Shown one piece after another: positions 51,104 to 59,695 of a stretch of DNA of 64,000 bases. Made by a program: the position numbers and the translations under genes. Below the pieces are notes generated by a model that did not search any database, was not told where the DNA came from, and saw only the letters and a program-made list of their open reading frames with translations. Source of the DNA: Curtobacterium sp. MCBA15_009 (GTDB lineage: Bacteria; Actinomycetota; Actinomycetes; Actinomycetales; Microbacteriaceae). Positions within the stretch are counted from its first letter, which is position 1, and each line of letters starts with the position of its first letter. Location: NCBI RefSeq assembly GCF_001864895.1, contig NZ_MJGO01000037.1, positions 604,759 to 668,758 of the forward strand, given 5' to 3'.

Positions 51104-52624
51104 GTGAGCAACGAACCCGAGCAGACGACCGAGCCCGCGCGTCGCGGCTCCGTGCCGGCGCGCCACGGGCGCCAGAAGCGACGTGCGGGTGTGGTCTTCC
51201 CTGCAGTCGCCGGGGTCCTCACGATGGCGCTCCTGCTCAGCGGCGGGTACGCGGCCTTCGCGTTCAACCGCGTGCAGAGCGGGGTGACGCGGATCGACGC
51301 CATCGCCGGGGGCAAGAAGGACAAGGACGACATCGACGGCAAGGCGCAGAACATCCTGCTCGTCGGCGACGACCACCGTCCGGAGAACGCCACCCCCGAG
51401 CAGATGGCCGAGCTCAGCACGACGACCGACGGCGGTGCGACGAACACCGACACGATGATCGTGCTGCACATCAACGCCGACGGCTCGCAGGCGACGATGA
51501 TCTCGTTCCCCCGCGACTCGTACGTCGACATCCCGGACGTCGGCAAGGGCAAGCTCAACAGCGCGTTCTACTACGGCACGCTCAACGGCGGTGGGGACAC
51601 CGGCGGGGCGAAGATGCTCATCAAGACGATCGAGAACCTGAGCGGGCTGTCGATCGACCACTACGTGCGCGTCTCGCTGCTCGGCTTCTACCAGGTGGTG
51701 AAGGAGCTCGGCCCGGTCGAGGTGTGCCTGAACCAGCCCGCGAAGGACAAGGACTCCGGCGTGGACCTGCCCGCGGGCAAGTCGACGCTGAACGCGAAGG
51801 AGGCGCTGTCGTTCGTGCGTCAGCGCAAGGGGCTGCCGAACGGCGACCTCGACCGCAACGTGCGGCAGCAGTACTTCCTGTCGCAGGAGGCCCGCAAGGT
51901 CCTGTCCGCCGGCACGCTGCTCAACCCGATCAAGATGAACAACATCCTCGGGGCGATCGGTGACTCGATCCAGACCGACACCGACCTGGTGTCCCTCGCG
52001 ACGCAGATGCGGAACCTGCGCCCGGGCAACATCCAGTCGGCGACGATCCCGACGCTCGGCACCCCGACGATCTACCCGAACGGCACGGCGCTCTCGATCG
52101 TCGAGGTCGACACCGTCGGGCTGCCCGCCTTCGTGCAGGGCCTGGTCGGCGAGCCGGAGCGGTACGCCAAGGCCGGTCGTGCGCAGCCAGCGAACACCTC
52201 GGTCACCGTGCTGAACGGCTCCGGCGTCGAGGGCGCCGCGACCGCCGCCGGGCAGGTCCTGACGGCACGCGGGTTCCAGGTCGCCCCGGCCGGGTCGTCC
52301 CCGACGACGAAGACCACGCAGGTGCAGTACCCGGCCGGCCAGGAGTCGCAGGCGAAGGCCGTCGCGGCCGTGACGCCGGGTGCGGTCGCGGTGCGGACGA
52401 ACGTCGTCTCGACGGTCACGCTCGTGCTCGGCACCGACGGCAAGACCCCGAAGCCGGTCGCGGCGCCGAGTGCGACCGCCTCGTCGCCCGCCGCCGACGC
52501 CGGCAGCTCCTCCGGATCGGGTTCTGGTTCGGGGTCCAAGTCCAGCGCGAAGCCGTCGAAGGAGCCGTCGCCGAAGTCGACCGACGTGCACAACTACGGC
52601 ACCGACGGCACCTGCATCAACTGA
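51104..52624 (+). CDS. LCP family protein with C-terminal LytR_C domain
   Basis: A 506-residue wall-polymer ligase. One helix (~29-54) leads to the LCP domain (QNILLVGDDHRPEN; NTDTMIVLHI; MISFPRDSYVDIPDVGKGKLNSAFYYG; SFVRQRKGLPNGDLDRNVRQQYFLSQ). A LytR_C domain (~355-450) starts at SVTVLNGSGVEGAATAAGQVL. A Ser/Gly/Lys-rich tail with a terminal Cys in DGTCIN ends the protein. GTG 51104 is leaderless-like, 6 nt after TATGGT. With the LCP at 48815 it suggests two different attached polymers or redundancy. Confidence 0.92.
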   Translation: MSNEPEQTTEPARRGSVPARHGRQKRRAGVVFPAVAGVLTMALLLSGGYAAFAFNRVQSGVTRIDAIAGGKKDKDDIDGKAQNILLVGDDHRPENATPEQMAELSTTTDGGATNTDTMIVLHINADGSQATMISFPRDSYVDIPDVGKGKLNSAFYYGTLNGGGDTGGAKMLIKTIENLSGLSIDHYVRVSLLGFYQVVKELGPVEVCLNQPAKDKDSGVDLPAGKSTLNAKEALSFVRQRKGLPNGDLDRNVRQQYFLSQEARKVLSAGTLLNPIKMNNILGAIGDSIQTDTDLVSLATQMRNLRPGNIQSATIPTLGTPTIYPNGTALSIVEVDTVGLPAFVQGLVGEPERYAKAGRAQPANTSVTVLNGSGVEGAATAAGQVLTARGFQVAPAGSSPTTKTTQVQYPAGQESQAKAVAAVTPGAVAVRTNVVSTVTLVLGTDGKTPKPVAAPSATASSPAADAGSSSGSGSGSGSKSSAKPSKEPSPKSTDVHNYGTDGTCIN

Positions 52625-52678
52625 CCGCGTCCCCCGCGGGATGGGAACGTCCGGCGGGGGGATCGGTACGGTCGACGG

Positions 52679-53461
52679 GTGAGCACTGCGGCCCGTCCGA
52701 TCGTCCTGATGACCTACAACGTCAAGAACCCCGACCCGGCGCACGACTGGCCGGCACGGCTGCCGGTGGTGCTCGACATCATCCGGCGGCACGACCCGGA
52801 CGTGCTGTGCGTCCAGGAGGCCTTCGACCACCAGATGGACGCCCTGCGCGCCGGGCTCCCGGACCACGCCGACGTCGGGCAGGGTCGCGAGGGCGGCACC
52901 GCGGGTGAGCACGCGGCGGTGTTCTTCCGCCGCGACCGGTTCCGCCCGGCCGACCAGGGGTCGTTCTGGCTGTCGGACACCCCCGACGAGCCGGTGTCGA
53001 ACACCTGGGGCAGCCTGTACCCGCGGATCGCGAACCACGTCCGGCTGCTCGACGCCGACGGCCCCGCCTTCACCCTGCTCACCACGCACATGGACCACGA
53101 GGTCGGCCCGCACGGCGACGAGGTGCGGGGGAAGAGCGCCGCCCTCATCGTGGAGCGCCTGGCCGCGGAGACCGGCCCGGTCGTGTTCGCGGGCGACTGC
53201 AACGAGCCGTCCGGTTCGGGTGCGGCGTCGCGCGTGTTCCGCGAGGCCGGCTTCGAGGACGCCTGGCTGGTGGCCGGCGACCCGGACGACCGGACCGCGA
53301 GCTACAACGAGTGGCAGCCCCCGGTGGACTCCGGTGAGCGCATCGACTGGGTGCTCACGCGCGGGGTCGCCGCCGTCGAGCGGGTCGAGATCGACCACGA
53401 CGGCCCGGAGACCTGGTTCGCGAGCGACCACTTCCCGGTCGTCGCGACGATCCGCGTCTGA
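52679..53461 (+). CDS. Endonuclease/exonuclease/phosphatase family protein
   Basis: A 260-residue EEP-fold hydrolase: MTYNVKNPDPAHDWPARLP, CVQEAFDHQMDAL (Mg-binding Glu), TTHMDHEVGPHG, FAGDCNEPSGSG and SDHFPVVATI (catalytic Asp-His). No signal peptide. Substrates in this superfamily range from DNA to phospholipids and inositol phosphates. Leaderless-like start 6 nt after TACGGT. Confidence 0.9.
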   Translation: MSTAARPIVLMTYNVKNPDPAHDWPARLPVVLDIIRRHDPDVLCVQEAFDHQMDALRAGLPDHADVGQGREGGTAGEHAAVFFRRDRFRPADQGSFWLSDTPDEPVSNTWGSLYPRIANHVRLLDADGPAFTLLTTHMDHEVGPHGDEVRGKSAALIVERLAAETGPVVFAGDCNEPSGSGAASRVFREAGFEDAWLVAGDPDDRTASYNEWQPPVDSGERIDWVLTRGVAAVERVEIDHDGPETWFASDHFPVVATIRV

Positions 53462-53476
53462 CCGCGGGCGGCCGGG

Positions 53477-54208
53477 TCAGCAGCTGCGCTGTGCGTGCAC
53501 CGGCATCGGCGACCCGAGCACCGTGACCGTGGTCTCGTCGGTCAGGGCCGACACCCCGTTCCTCCCGGAGTGGGCGCGGTCGGCGCGGTGCGACCGGTCC
53601 GTGCGCTCCCACCCCTCGCGGAGGAGCAGCTGCCACGCCTGGGCGTCGTCGGAGCCGTAGGACACGCGTGCCGAGCGCGGGGCGTCGGCGATCGCCCGGC
53701 GGATGTCTTCGCCGACCCGCACGCCGTCCGGGCCGGAGAGCTCGACCGTCGACCCCCATCGGCTGCGGACCGCGTCGCGCAGCACCCGGATCTCGACGGC
53801 GTTGCCGATGCGTGCCGTGGTGGTCAGGGCCGCGACCCGCACCGCACCGCGCCAGGTGTAGGTGGTGCCGGCGGGGAAGCACGCGCCGCCGTCGCCCTCG
53901 GCGGTCTGGGTGCGCGACGGTGTGCCGAGCAGGCGGTCGAGCAGGCCGACGGTGAGCGCGGAGTCGCGCATCGACGCACGGACGACGGTGTGGTCGCCGG
54001 CGCGCAGGACGAGCGACTCGGCGCCGAGCTCGATCGCGTCCACCCCGCGCAGCTGCGACTCCGTCACGACGACCGGTGCGGCGTCGCGGACGGGCACGGC
54101 GGCGACGGCGGCGTCCGACCCGGCCCACGGCGTGCCGCCGCCGACGACCGATCCGGCCGTGCAGGCCAGGACGGCGGCGCAGAGAGCGAGCTTGGTCCGA
54201 GGAGTCAC
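53477..54208 (-). CDS. Hypothetical exported protein
   Basis: A 243-residue protein of unknown family. An Ala/Cys-rich signal segment (1-~35) precedes a mature domain with beta-like stretches (DAIELGAESLVLRAGDHTVVRASM; GTTYTWRGAVRVAALTTTARIGNAVEIRVLRDAV). Two Cys in the mature part (GACFPAG and the last residue) could pair. Converges on the EEP gene, 15 nt apart. No function assigned. Confidence 0.7.
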   Translation of the reverse strand: MTPRTKLALCAAVLACTAGSVVGGGTPWAGSDAAVAAVPVRDAAPVVVTESQLRGVDAIELGAESLVLRAGDHTVVRASMRDSALTVGLLDRLLGTPSRTQTAEGDGGACFPAGTTYTWRGAVRVAALTTTARIGNAVEIRVLRDAVRSRWGSTVELSGPDGVRVGEDIRRAIADAPRSARVSYGSDDAQAWQLLLREGWERTDRSHRADRAHSGRNGVSALTDETTVTVLGSPMPVHAQRSC

Positions 54209-54406
54209 CGTCCGACGGTACGACGCCGGAGCGGCGTGGACGACAGGTGTTACCGAATCGCATCCGGGCCGTCACCGGACCGTGACCTTCGCCGGGGACG
54301 CGAGCGGCGCCCTGGTGGTGCGCACCGCCGGACGTGCGCCGACCCGCGCGACCGGGGGACAGCCTCCTGGGCGGACGTGCTGTCGGGGCTGCGTACCGTC
54401 ACCGGC

Positions 54407-55306
54407 ATGACGGACCAGTACACCATGCAGGACCCGACCAAGCTCTACGCCGACAAGAAGCCCGACGAGCAGTACCTCGAGGGTGCCGGTACCGACGCGG
54501 AGATGGCGAAGAACGTCCCCGCGGACCACGGCGAGGACACCTACCGCGGTTCCGGCCGTCTCGAGGGCCGCAAGGCGCTCGTGACGGGCGGCGACTCCGG
54601 CATCGGCGCAGCCGTCGCCATCGCCTACGCCCGTGAGGGCGCCGACGTCGCCATCTCGTACCTGCCCGAGGAGCAGGAGGACGCCGAGCGCATCGTCGGC
54701 CTCATCGAGGCCGCCGGCCGCAAGGCCGTCGCCCTGCCCGGCGACATCACCTCGCTCGAGTTCTGCGAGCAGCTCGTCGCCGACGCCGTCGAGCAGCTCG
54801 GCGGACTCGACATCCTCGTGAACAACGCGGGCAAGCAGCAGAACGTCGACGACATCACGAAGATCTCCGACGAGGAGTTCGACGAGACCTTCAAGACGAA
54901 CGCCTACGCGACCTTCCGCATCACGAAGGCCGCCGTGCCGCACCTGCAGCCGGGTTCGACGATCATCAACACGACGTCGATCCAGGCCTACGCGCCGTCG
55001 CCCCACCTGGTGCACTACGCCGCCACGAAGGCGACCGTCAACAACATGGCCAAGGGCCTGGCGGCGCAGCTCGCCCCGAAGGGCATCCGCGTCAACGCGG
55101 TCGCCCCGGGCCCGATCTGGACGCCGCTGCAGCCGGCCGGCGGCCAGCCGCCGGAGGCGCTGCCCTCTGCCGGTGAGCAGACCTACCTGGGCCGCTGGGG
55201 CCAGCCCGCCGAGCTCGCGCCGGCGTTCGTGTTCCTGGCGAGCGGCGAGTCGTCGTACGTCGTGGGCGAGACGCTGCACGTCGACGGCGGGATGCCGACG
55301 CCGTAG
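54407..55306 (+). CDS. SDR oxidoreductase, general-stress type (paralog)
   Basis: A 299-residue paralog of the SDR at 23543, with the same N-terminal extension (QDPTKLYADKKPDEQYLEG) and TGGDSGIG. The active site is intact: NNAG, Ser191, Tyr204, Lys208. It matches the Bacillus YhdF/GSP39 type and E. coli YghA. Leaderless-like ATG 7 nt after TACCGT. Probably a stress-induced aldehyde/ketone reductase. Followed by a perfect hairpin. Confidence 0.92.
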   Translation: MTDQYTMQDPTKLYADKKPDEQYLEGAGTDAEMAKNVPADHGEDTYRGSGRLEGRKALVTGGDSGIGAAVAIAYAREGADVAISYLPEEQEDAERIVGLIEAAGRKAVALPGDITSLEFCEQLVADAVEQLGGLDILVNNAGKQQNVDDITKISDEEFDETFKTNAYATFRITKAAVPHLQPGSTIINTTSIQAYAPSPHLVHYAATKATVNNMAKGLAAQLAPKGIRVNAVAPGPIWTPLQPAGGQPPEALPSAGEQTYLGRWGQPAELAPAFVFLASGESSYVVGETLHVDGGMPTP

Positions 55307-55327
55307 GGCGCGCTCCACGAGCGATCG

Positions 55328-55367
55328 GACAGGAGGCGCGGTGCCGGTGGGCACCGCGCCTCCTGTC
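55328..55367. repeat. Palindromic hairpin, GGAGGCGCGG family (copy 5)
   Basis: GACAGGAGGCGCGGTGCC (55328-55345), loop GGTG, and a perfect 18-bp complement (55350-55367). Sits between the convergent SDR and hypothetical gene, 22 nt after the former's stop. Best-formed stem-loop of the family. Confidence 0.9.
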
Positions 55368-55400
55368 GTGTCCGGGGTCGCGTCCACCGCCGGCGCGGTG

Positions 55401-55727
55401 TCAGCAGGTGACGGTGCCGGCCATCCGTTCGAGGAGCTCGCGCGCCGACAGGGCCGCGGCGAGCTCGACCTCGACCGGGTTGATGCCGATCGCCCGTTCG
55501 AAGGCCCGGCGGCGAGCCTGGTCGGCGATCGGGACCTCCGGACGCTGCGGCAGCACCGCGACGGCCCGTGCGGCGGCCTCGAACGCCCCGGCCGGTCGGC
55601 CGAGCTGCTCCCACATCGCCCGGACGTCGTGGGCCACCTGGTCGGGGTCGCCGCCGAACTCGAAGCCGGCCGAGGCCATGGTCGCGAGTCCCTGTGCGGT
55701 GGGGTCGTTCGGGGTCATGTCCGGCAT
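55401..55727 (-). CDS. Hypothetical protein, ~108 residues
   Basis: Small soluble, mostly helical protein (DPDQVAHDVRAMWEQLGRPAGAFEAAARAVAVL ... EVELAAALSARELLERMAG) ending Thr-Val-Thr-Cys. ATG 55727 or 55718. No family recognised. Flanked by a convergent hairpin and, at its start, a nested palindrome shared with a TetR regulator, which may control it. Confidence 0.65.
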   Translation of the reverse strand: MPDMTPNDPTAQGLATMASAGFEFGGDPDQVAHDVRAMWEQLGRPAGAFEAAARAVAVLPQRPEVPIADQARRRAFERAIGINPVEVELAAALSARELLERMAGTVTC

Positions 55728-55776
55728 CGTCACACGCGGTGCCGCGAGGGCGCTGGACGTCGCTTGTCCTCCGATG

Positions 55777-55825
55777 TGCTGACACCCGGACCGGGGATTC
55801 TGGTGTCCCCCGTTCTGCGTCAGCA
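55777..55825. promoter_or_regulatory. Nested palindromes in the TetR-gene promoter region
   Basis: TGCTGAC (55777-55783) and GTCAGCA (55819-55825) enclose GGGGA-N8-TCCCC (55793-55810) and a competing GACACC/GGTGTC pair (55781-55786, 55802-55807). The region lies between the hypothetical gene and the divergent tetR-like gene and is the natural place for an autoregulatory operator. Which pairing matters is unknown. Confidence 0.4.
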
Positions 55826-55886
55826 TGGAGGGGTCCCGGTACCGGGGCGACGCGGACACGACGTCCGGCGAACGACGGAGGGCATG

Positions 55887-56570
55887 ATGCTCGAACACAC
55901 CAGCGCGGACACGCAAGCGGCTGTCGCCGCGGCCGCCACCCTGCACCTGCGGATCACGATCGTGGGGGCCACCGTCGACCTCCTGCGCGACGTCCCCTTC
56001 CACGAGGCGCGACCCGCCCACGTCGCCGAACGCCTCGGGATCCCCGTCTCCGAACTCGAGCAGCACTTCCCGTCGTGGGACGGCCTGGTGCTCGCCGCGC
56101 TGGACCGCTGGAACGGCGCCCGGATGGACGAGGTCACCCGCGAGGTCGGGGACGGCTCCACCGTCGACCTGCTCCGCGCCATCGTCGCGTCGAACGCCGA
56201 GGACCCCGCGCTCATGCGCCTGCTCGTCGCGCTGCTGTCCGTGGCCGGCAACCCGCTGCACCCGATGGCGAACTACCTGCGCTCGCGGTACCAGCTCTTC
56301 TACGCGCAGATCAAGCGCGGACTCGAGCACGACGTCGCCGTCGGCCGGGCGCCGCACACCATGGAGCCCCGGCGGGGTGCCGAGCAGCTCATCGCCCTGT
56401 ACGAGGGCCTGCAGCTGCAGGCGCTGCTGCGCTCCGACCTCGACCTGGTGCCGGCCTTCGACCGGGCCGTGGCGCGGCTCGAGCGTGGGTGGATGGAACG
56501 CTACGAGGCGAACGCGGCCCGCCGCCTGGCGACCTGGAACGACGACGACACCGGCAGCTGGGAGATCTGA
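55887..56570 (+). CDS. TetR/AcrR family regulator
   Basis: A 227-residue regulator. The N-terminal DNA-binding domain has TIVGATVDLLRDVPFHEARPAHVAERLGIPVSELEQHFPSWDGLVLAALDRW, with the TetR helix-turn-helix; the C-terminal domain is helical and ligand-specific. ATG 55887 chosen over 55884 for better spacing from GGAGGG. Likely represses itself and possibly the divergent hypothetical gene. Confidence 0.88.
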   Translation: MLEHTSADTQAAVAAAATLHLRITIVGATVDLLRDVPFHEARPAHVAERLGIPVSELEQHFPSWDGLVLAALDRWNGARMDEVTREVGDGSTVDLLRAIVASNAEDPALMRLLVALLSVAGNPLHPMANYLRSRYQLFYAQIKRGLEHDVAVGRAPHTMEPRRGAEQLIALYEGLQLQALLRSDLDLVPAFDRAVARLERGWMERYEANAARRLATWNDDDTGSWEI

Positions 56571-56668
56571 GCGCGGTTCCTGCCCGGCCCGACGTCCGCT
56601 GAGCGCGTGCCTGCGCCGGGGCCGAGCGTCGACCGCGTACCGATGGGTGTCGACGGAAGGAACCCGAC

Positions 56669-56863
56669 ATGGCATCACCGAACCCCATCCAGGTCCAGAA
56701 GTACCTGAGCGGCATCGACTACCCGGCGTCGAAGGACGACATCGTCTCGACCGCCGAGCAGGAGAACGCCCCCGACGACGTGCTCGAGGCACTGCGCGGC
56801 ATCCCGGACCGCGAGTACGACGGCCCGACCGCGGTGTCGAGCGCCGTCTCCGACGCGGGCTGA
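56669..56863 (+). CDS. DUF2795 domain protein
   Basis: A 64-residue protein, QVQKYLSGIDYPASKDDIVSTAEQENAPDDVLEALRGIPDREYDGPTAVSSAV, a clear DUF2795 domain. These small actinobacterial proteins have no established function. GGAAGG lies 9 nt upstream of ATG 56669. Followed by a long hairpin. Confidence 0.9.
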   Translation: MASPNPIQVQKYLSGIDYPASKDDIVSTAEQENAPDDVLEALRGIPDREYDGPTAVSSAVSDAG

Positions 56864-56915
56864 GCGCGCGCGACGGCGTCGGGACCGCGCCGCGGTCGTA
56901 CCGCGGTCGCATCGA

Positions 56916-56966
56916 GTGAGCAGAAGACGTCGGGTGGCGTGATCGCACCCGGCGTCTTCTGCTCAC
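56916..56966. terminator. Long bidirectional hairpin
   Basis: A 21-bp stem (56916-56936 with 56946-56966), interrupted only by one U-G pair, with a 9-nt loop. The arms contain GAGCAGAAGACG and CGTCTTCTGCTC. It lies between the convergent DUF2795 and thrE-like genes. Its sequence is unrelated to the GGAGGCGCGG family. Confidence 0.85.
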
Positions 56967-57021
56967 CGGGCGCCGCCGGAGCGCGACCCGCGCGACCCGA
57001 GCGCGACCCGCGTCACCCGCG

Positions 57022-58536
57022 CTACGTGCGCGACCGTGACCCGCGCGGCACCGAACCGTCGCCCGGATCGTACCCGGAGTCCCGGATGACCCGCAGCGCC
57101 GTGGTGTCGTTGTGGACCGAGTGCACGACGACCCGACGGGTGCGGCGCAGGGCCCGACGGGCACCGGGGGTGGCGAACAGACCGCCGAGCACGAGTCCGG
57201 CGCCGATGCCGAGTGCGACGGACACCGCGGCGACGAAGTCGAGTGCCGCGCCGGACGACCCGGACATGAAGTTGAGCAGGGCGTTCGACACCGCGACACC
57301 GGGGAGCAGCGCCCCGCAGAACGCCGGCACCGCGATCGCCGCCACCGCCGTCCGCATGCGGACCGCCGCGTAGGTCGACAGCACACCGAGCAGCACCGAC
57401 GCCAGGAACGTCGCACCGAGCAGCGGCAGCCCGGCCTGGCGCAGCATCCACAGCGAGGCGCCGGCCGCGACCGAGAAGACCACCGCGACCGGGATCACCC
57501 GGGCGCTCGCCTGCTGCACGAAGCAGTTCGCCGCCGCCGACACGACGGTGAGCGACATGAGTGCCCAGAGCGGCAGGGGGCGGATGACGATGCCGGACGG
57601 GTCGACCTCGATCGACAGCCAGTGCGTGACGGCGATGCCGGCCGGCACCCCGACCACGATCGCGGCGATGACCAGCCCGATGTAGAACGCGCGGGCCACC
57701 GCCATCGCCCGGAAGCCGGAGATGGCGTCCTGCGCCCAGGTCACGAGCGACGGGTGCGGCAGCAGCAGCACGACCAGGGCGGCGACCATGGTGGCCGCGC
57801 CGCCGGGCCCGAGGACCTCGGCGCGGATGGCGAGCGACCCGATCGCGGAGGCCACCGCGGCCTGCGCCCCCGAGACGAAGAACTGCGGGTACCCGCGGCC
57901 GGTCAGCCACCGGCCGGACACGATGATGCCGAGCATGAGCACGAACGCGCCGACCCCGGCGCGCCAGCCGCCGCCGGCCTGCATCGCGATGGACGTGCCG
58001 AGGACGGACAGGCCGACGTCGGACAGCCACATCGGCCACCGCGGCGGCATCCGGAGCACGGCGACGAGCGCGTTGACGGCGGAGGTCATGTCCCGGTCGT
58101 CGTGGATCAGGTCGTCGACGATCTGGTTCGCCCGCGCCAGGCGGTCGAGGTCGGAGCCGTCGGAGTGCACGGTGCGGACCTTCACGAGCGGCGGGACGTC
58201 GGACGGCGCGTACTGGATCGTCACCGAGCTGCCGGAGAAGTCGAGGTCGAGCGGCGCGAGGTTCCACTTCGTCGACACCGCGACGACGGCGGTCTCGACG
58301 CTCCGGGTGTCCGCGCCGGAGGCGAGCATCACCTCGGCCAGGTCGAGGCAGAAGTCGACGATCTGGGTCGCGGTGTACTGGTCGCGCCCCTTCGCGTCGG
58401 GCTCGACGTGCTCGTAGATCGTGCCGCGCAGACGGGCCCGGGCGTCGCGCAGGTCGTGCTGCGCCAGGCTGCGGCGTCGTGGCCGTGGTGGGCGGCCCGG
58501 CTTGTGCGGGCCAGGGGGGTGCTGCTCGGCCATCAC
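57022..58536 (-). CDS. Threonine/serine exporter family protein (ThrE)
   Basis: A 504-residue exporter-type protein with an N-terminal soluble ThrE domain (~50-165, ATQIVDFCLDLAEVMLASGADTRSVETAVVAV) and about ten helices (~170-450). Corresponds to the fused ThrE of Corynebacterium, which exports L-threonine and L-serine. The Pro/Arg-rich N-terminus and Arg/Asp-rich C-terminus are cytoplasmic. The ATG has no strong Shine-Dalgarno sequence. Confidence 0.9.
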   Translation of the reverse strand: MMAEQHPPGPHKPGRPPRPRRRSLAQHDLRDARARLRGTIYEHVEPDAKGRDQYTATQIVDFCLDLAEVMLASGADTRSVETAVVAVSTKWNLAPLDLDFSGSSVTIQYAPSDVPPLVKVRTVHSDGSDLDRLARANQIVDDLIHDDRDMTSAVNALVAVLRMPPRWPMWLSDVGLSVLGTSIAMQAGGGWRAGVGAFVLMLGIIVSGRWLTGRGYPQFFVSGAQAAVASAIGSLAIRAEVLGPGGAATMVAALVVLLLPHPSLVTWAQDAISGFRAMAVARAFYIGLVIAAIVVGVPAGIAVTHWLSIEVDPSGIVIRPLPLWALMSLTVVSAAANCFVQQASARVIPVAVVFSVAAGASLWMLRQAGLPLLGATFLASVLLGVLSTYAAVRMRTAVAAIAVPAFCGALLPGVAVSNALLNFMSGSSGAALDFVAAVSVALGIGAGLVLGGLFATPGARRALRRTRRVVVHSVHNDTTALRVIRDSGYDPGDGSVPRGSRSRT

Positions 58537-58591
58537 GCCATGGTGCCAGGCGGATCGCGCCGAGTCCGGACGTCCGCTGGACGCGGCAGGA

Positions 58592-58855
58592 TCAGCTCCG
58601 GCGGCGCACGCTGAGCCGACCGAGGGCGAACGCGGCGACCACGGCGCCGGCGACGGCGAGCAGCTGACCGACGGCCTGCTGCGTCGAGTCGGTCCCGGCG
58701 ACGAAGGCGTCGTCGGACACAGGTGCGTACGCGAACCAGCCGAACGACGCCGTCGGGGCGGTCAGCGCGACCACGACCCCCGCCACGAGGGCGACCAGGC
58801 CCACCCAGAACGCGATACCGGACGGGGTGGCGAACAGGCGACGTCCCATGCGCAC
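58592..58855 (-). CDS. Small two-helix membrane protein
   Basis: An 87-residue protein with helices at ~14-34 and ~60-78 and a short extracytoplasmic loop (TASFGWFAYAPVSDDAF). FGWFAYAP is a motif common in small actinobacterial membrane proteins of unknown function. GTG 58855 or ATG 58849. Follows a hairpin and precedes thrE on the same strand. Confidence 0.8.
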   Translation of the reverse strand: MRMGRRLFATPSGIAFWVGLVALVAGVVVALTAPTASFGWFAYAPVSDDAFVAGTDSTQQAVGQLLAVAGAVVAAFALGRLSVRRRS

Positions 58856-58871
58856 CAGCGTACGGGGACGA

Positions 58872-58915
58872 CGGACAGGAGGCCCGTGGCGGATCCGCCA
58901 CGGGCCTCCCGTCCG
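58872..58915. repeat. Palindromic hairpin, GGAGGCCCGTGG subfamily (copy 6)
   Basis: A 44-bp palindrome with one mismatch; half-site GGAGGCCCGTGGCGGA. Nearly the same as the hairpin at 34875. It lies downstream of the osmC-like gene on the minus strand, 20 nt after its stop, in terminator position. Confidence 0.88.
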
Positions 58916-58935
58916 ACAGGTGGTCGGTCTGCTGC

Positions 58936-59376
58936 CTACTGCTCGAACGTCGCGTCGAGCGTGATCTCGACGCCGGTCAGGGCCTTGCTGACCGGGCAGG
59001 TCGCCTTGGCGTCCTCGGCGGCCTTGAGGAAGGTCGCCTCGTCGATGCCGGAGACCTCGCCGCTGACGGTGAGGGCGATGCCGGTGAGCTTGAAGCCGCC
59101 AGCCGAGTCCGGGCCGAGCGAGACGTCGGCCTTGACGTCGAGGGCCTCGACGGTGCCGCCGGCCTCACCGAGGACGGCGGAGAACTGCATGGCGTAGCAG
59201 GCCGAGTGCGCTGCGGCGATGAGCTCCTCGGGGCTGGTCGTGCCGCCGGCCTCGTCAGCGGCGCGCTTCGGGAACGAGACGTCGTAGGTGCCGACCTTCG
59301 AGCTCGAGAGCTCGACCTGACCGGAACCGTCGTTGAGGCCGCCGTTCCAGGCGGTGCGTGCGGTGCGCGTGGGCAT
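58936..59376 (-). CDS. OsmC family peroxiredoxin
   Basis: A 146-residue dimeric thiol peroxidase that reduces organic hydroperoxides. Catalytic cysteines are Cys60 (AHSACYAMQFS) and Cys127 (ATCPVSKAL). The SPEELIAAAHSAC block is diagnostic of OsmC rather than Ohr. AAGGAG lies 7 nt before ATG 59376. A perfect 7-bp-arm palindrome next to a TTGACT box in its promoter suggests redox or MarR-type control. A hairpin follows. Confidence 0.93.
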   Translation of the reverse strand: MPTRTARTAWNGGLNDGSGQVELSSSKVGTYDVSFPKRAADEAGGTTSPEELIAAAHSACYAMQFSAVLGEAGGTVEALDVKADVSLGPDSAGGFKLTGIALTVSGEVSGIDEATFLKAAEDAKATCPVSKALTGVEITLDATFEQ

Positions 59377-59436
59377 GGCCGCTCCTTTCGTGTGGGGGAT
59401 CGGTCCCGAGCGGGACCGTCGGAGCCGAGTCAATCG

Positions 59437-59452
59437 GAGAACGCTCGTTCTC
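59437..59452. promoter_or_regulatory. Candidate operator of the osmC-like gene
   Basis: GAGAACG-CT-CGTTCTC has perfect 7-bp arms. It lies just upstream of TTGACT (minus strand, 59434-59429), the likely -35 box of the OsmC gene. This is the position of a repressor or activator site for peroxide-responsive MarR/OhrR-type proteins; the regulator is not in the window. Confidence 0.55.
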
Positions 59453-59543
59453 GCAACCCGCTCACGGCGAAGACGCAGGGTTCCGGGTGCGCCCCGGTGT
59501 CGCCCGGGTGCGCCCTGGTGCTGCCTGGTGCTGTTCCGCGCGT

Positions 59544-59625
59544 GGGAAGCAGTTCCGCGCGTGGTGAGGCGATCCGCGCGTCGGGGGGCGTTCCTTCCGG
59601 CCGACCACGCGCGGAACTGCTTCCC
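59544..59625. repeat. CGCGCGTGG inverted repeat
   Basis: Perfect 22-bp arms (59544-59565 and 59604-59625) contain AGTTCCGCGCGTGG and its complement. The 38-nt loop has a further ATCCGCGCGTCGG, and another copy lies just left at 59533. The core resembles the CGCGCGTAG cluster at 31523-31634. Confidence 0.85.
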
Positions 59626-59665
59626 ATCCCATGCGTGATGGGACGGAACGTGCGCGTGCAAGTCT

Positions 59666-59695
59666 GCGACAGGTGTCGGGGAGGGCGACAGGTGT
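59666..59695 (+). repeat. 11-bp direct repeat at the alcohol dehydrogenase promoter
   Basis: GCGACAGGTGT occurs at 59666-59676 and 59685-59695, a 19-bp period, immediately before and overlapping TAGGCT (59695-59700). Two direct sites about two helical turns apart are typical of activator or repressor binding. Regulator unknown. Confidence 0.5.

Noticed and set aside
59430-59640. Possible small genes in the osmC/adh gap
   Set aside because: The frames run through palindromic repeats, lack ribosome sites and have no coding bias.
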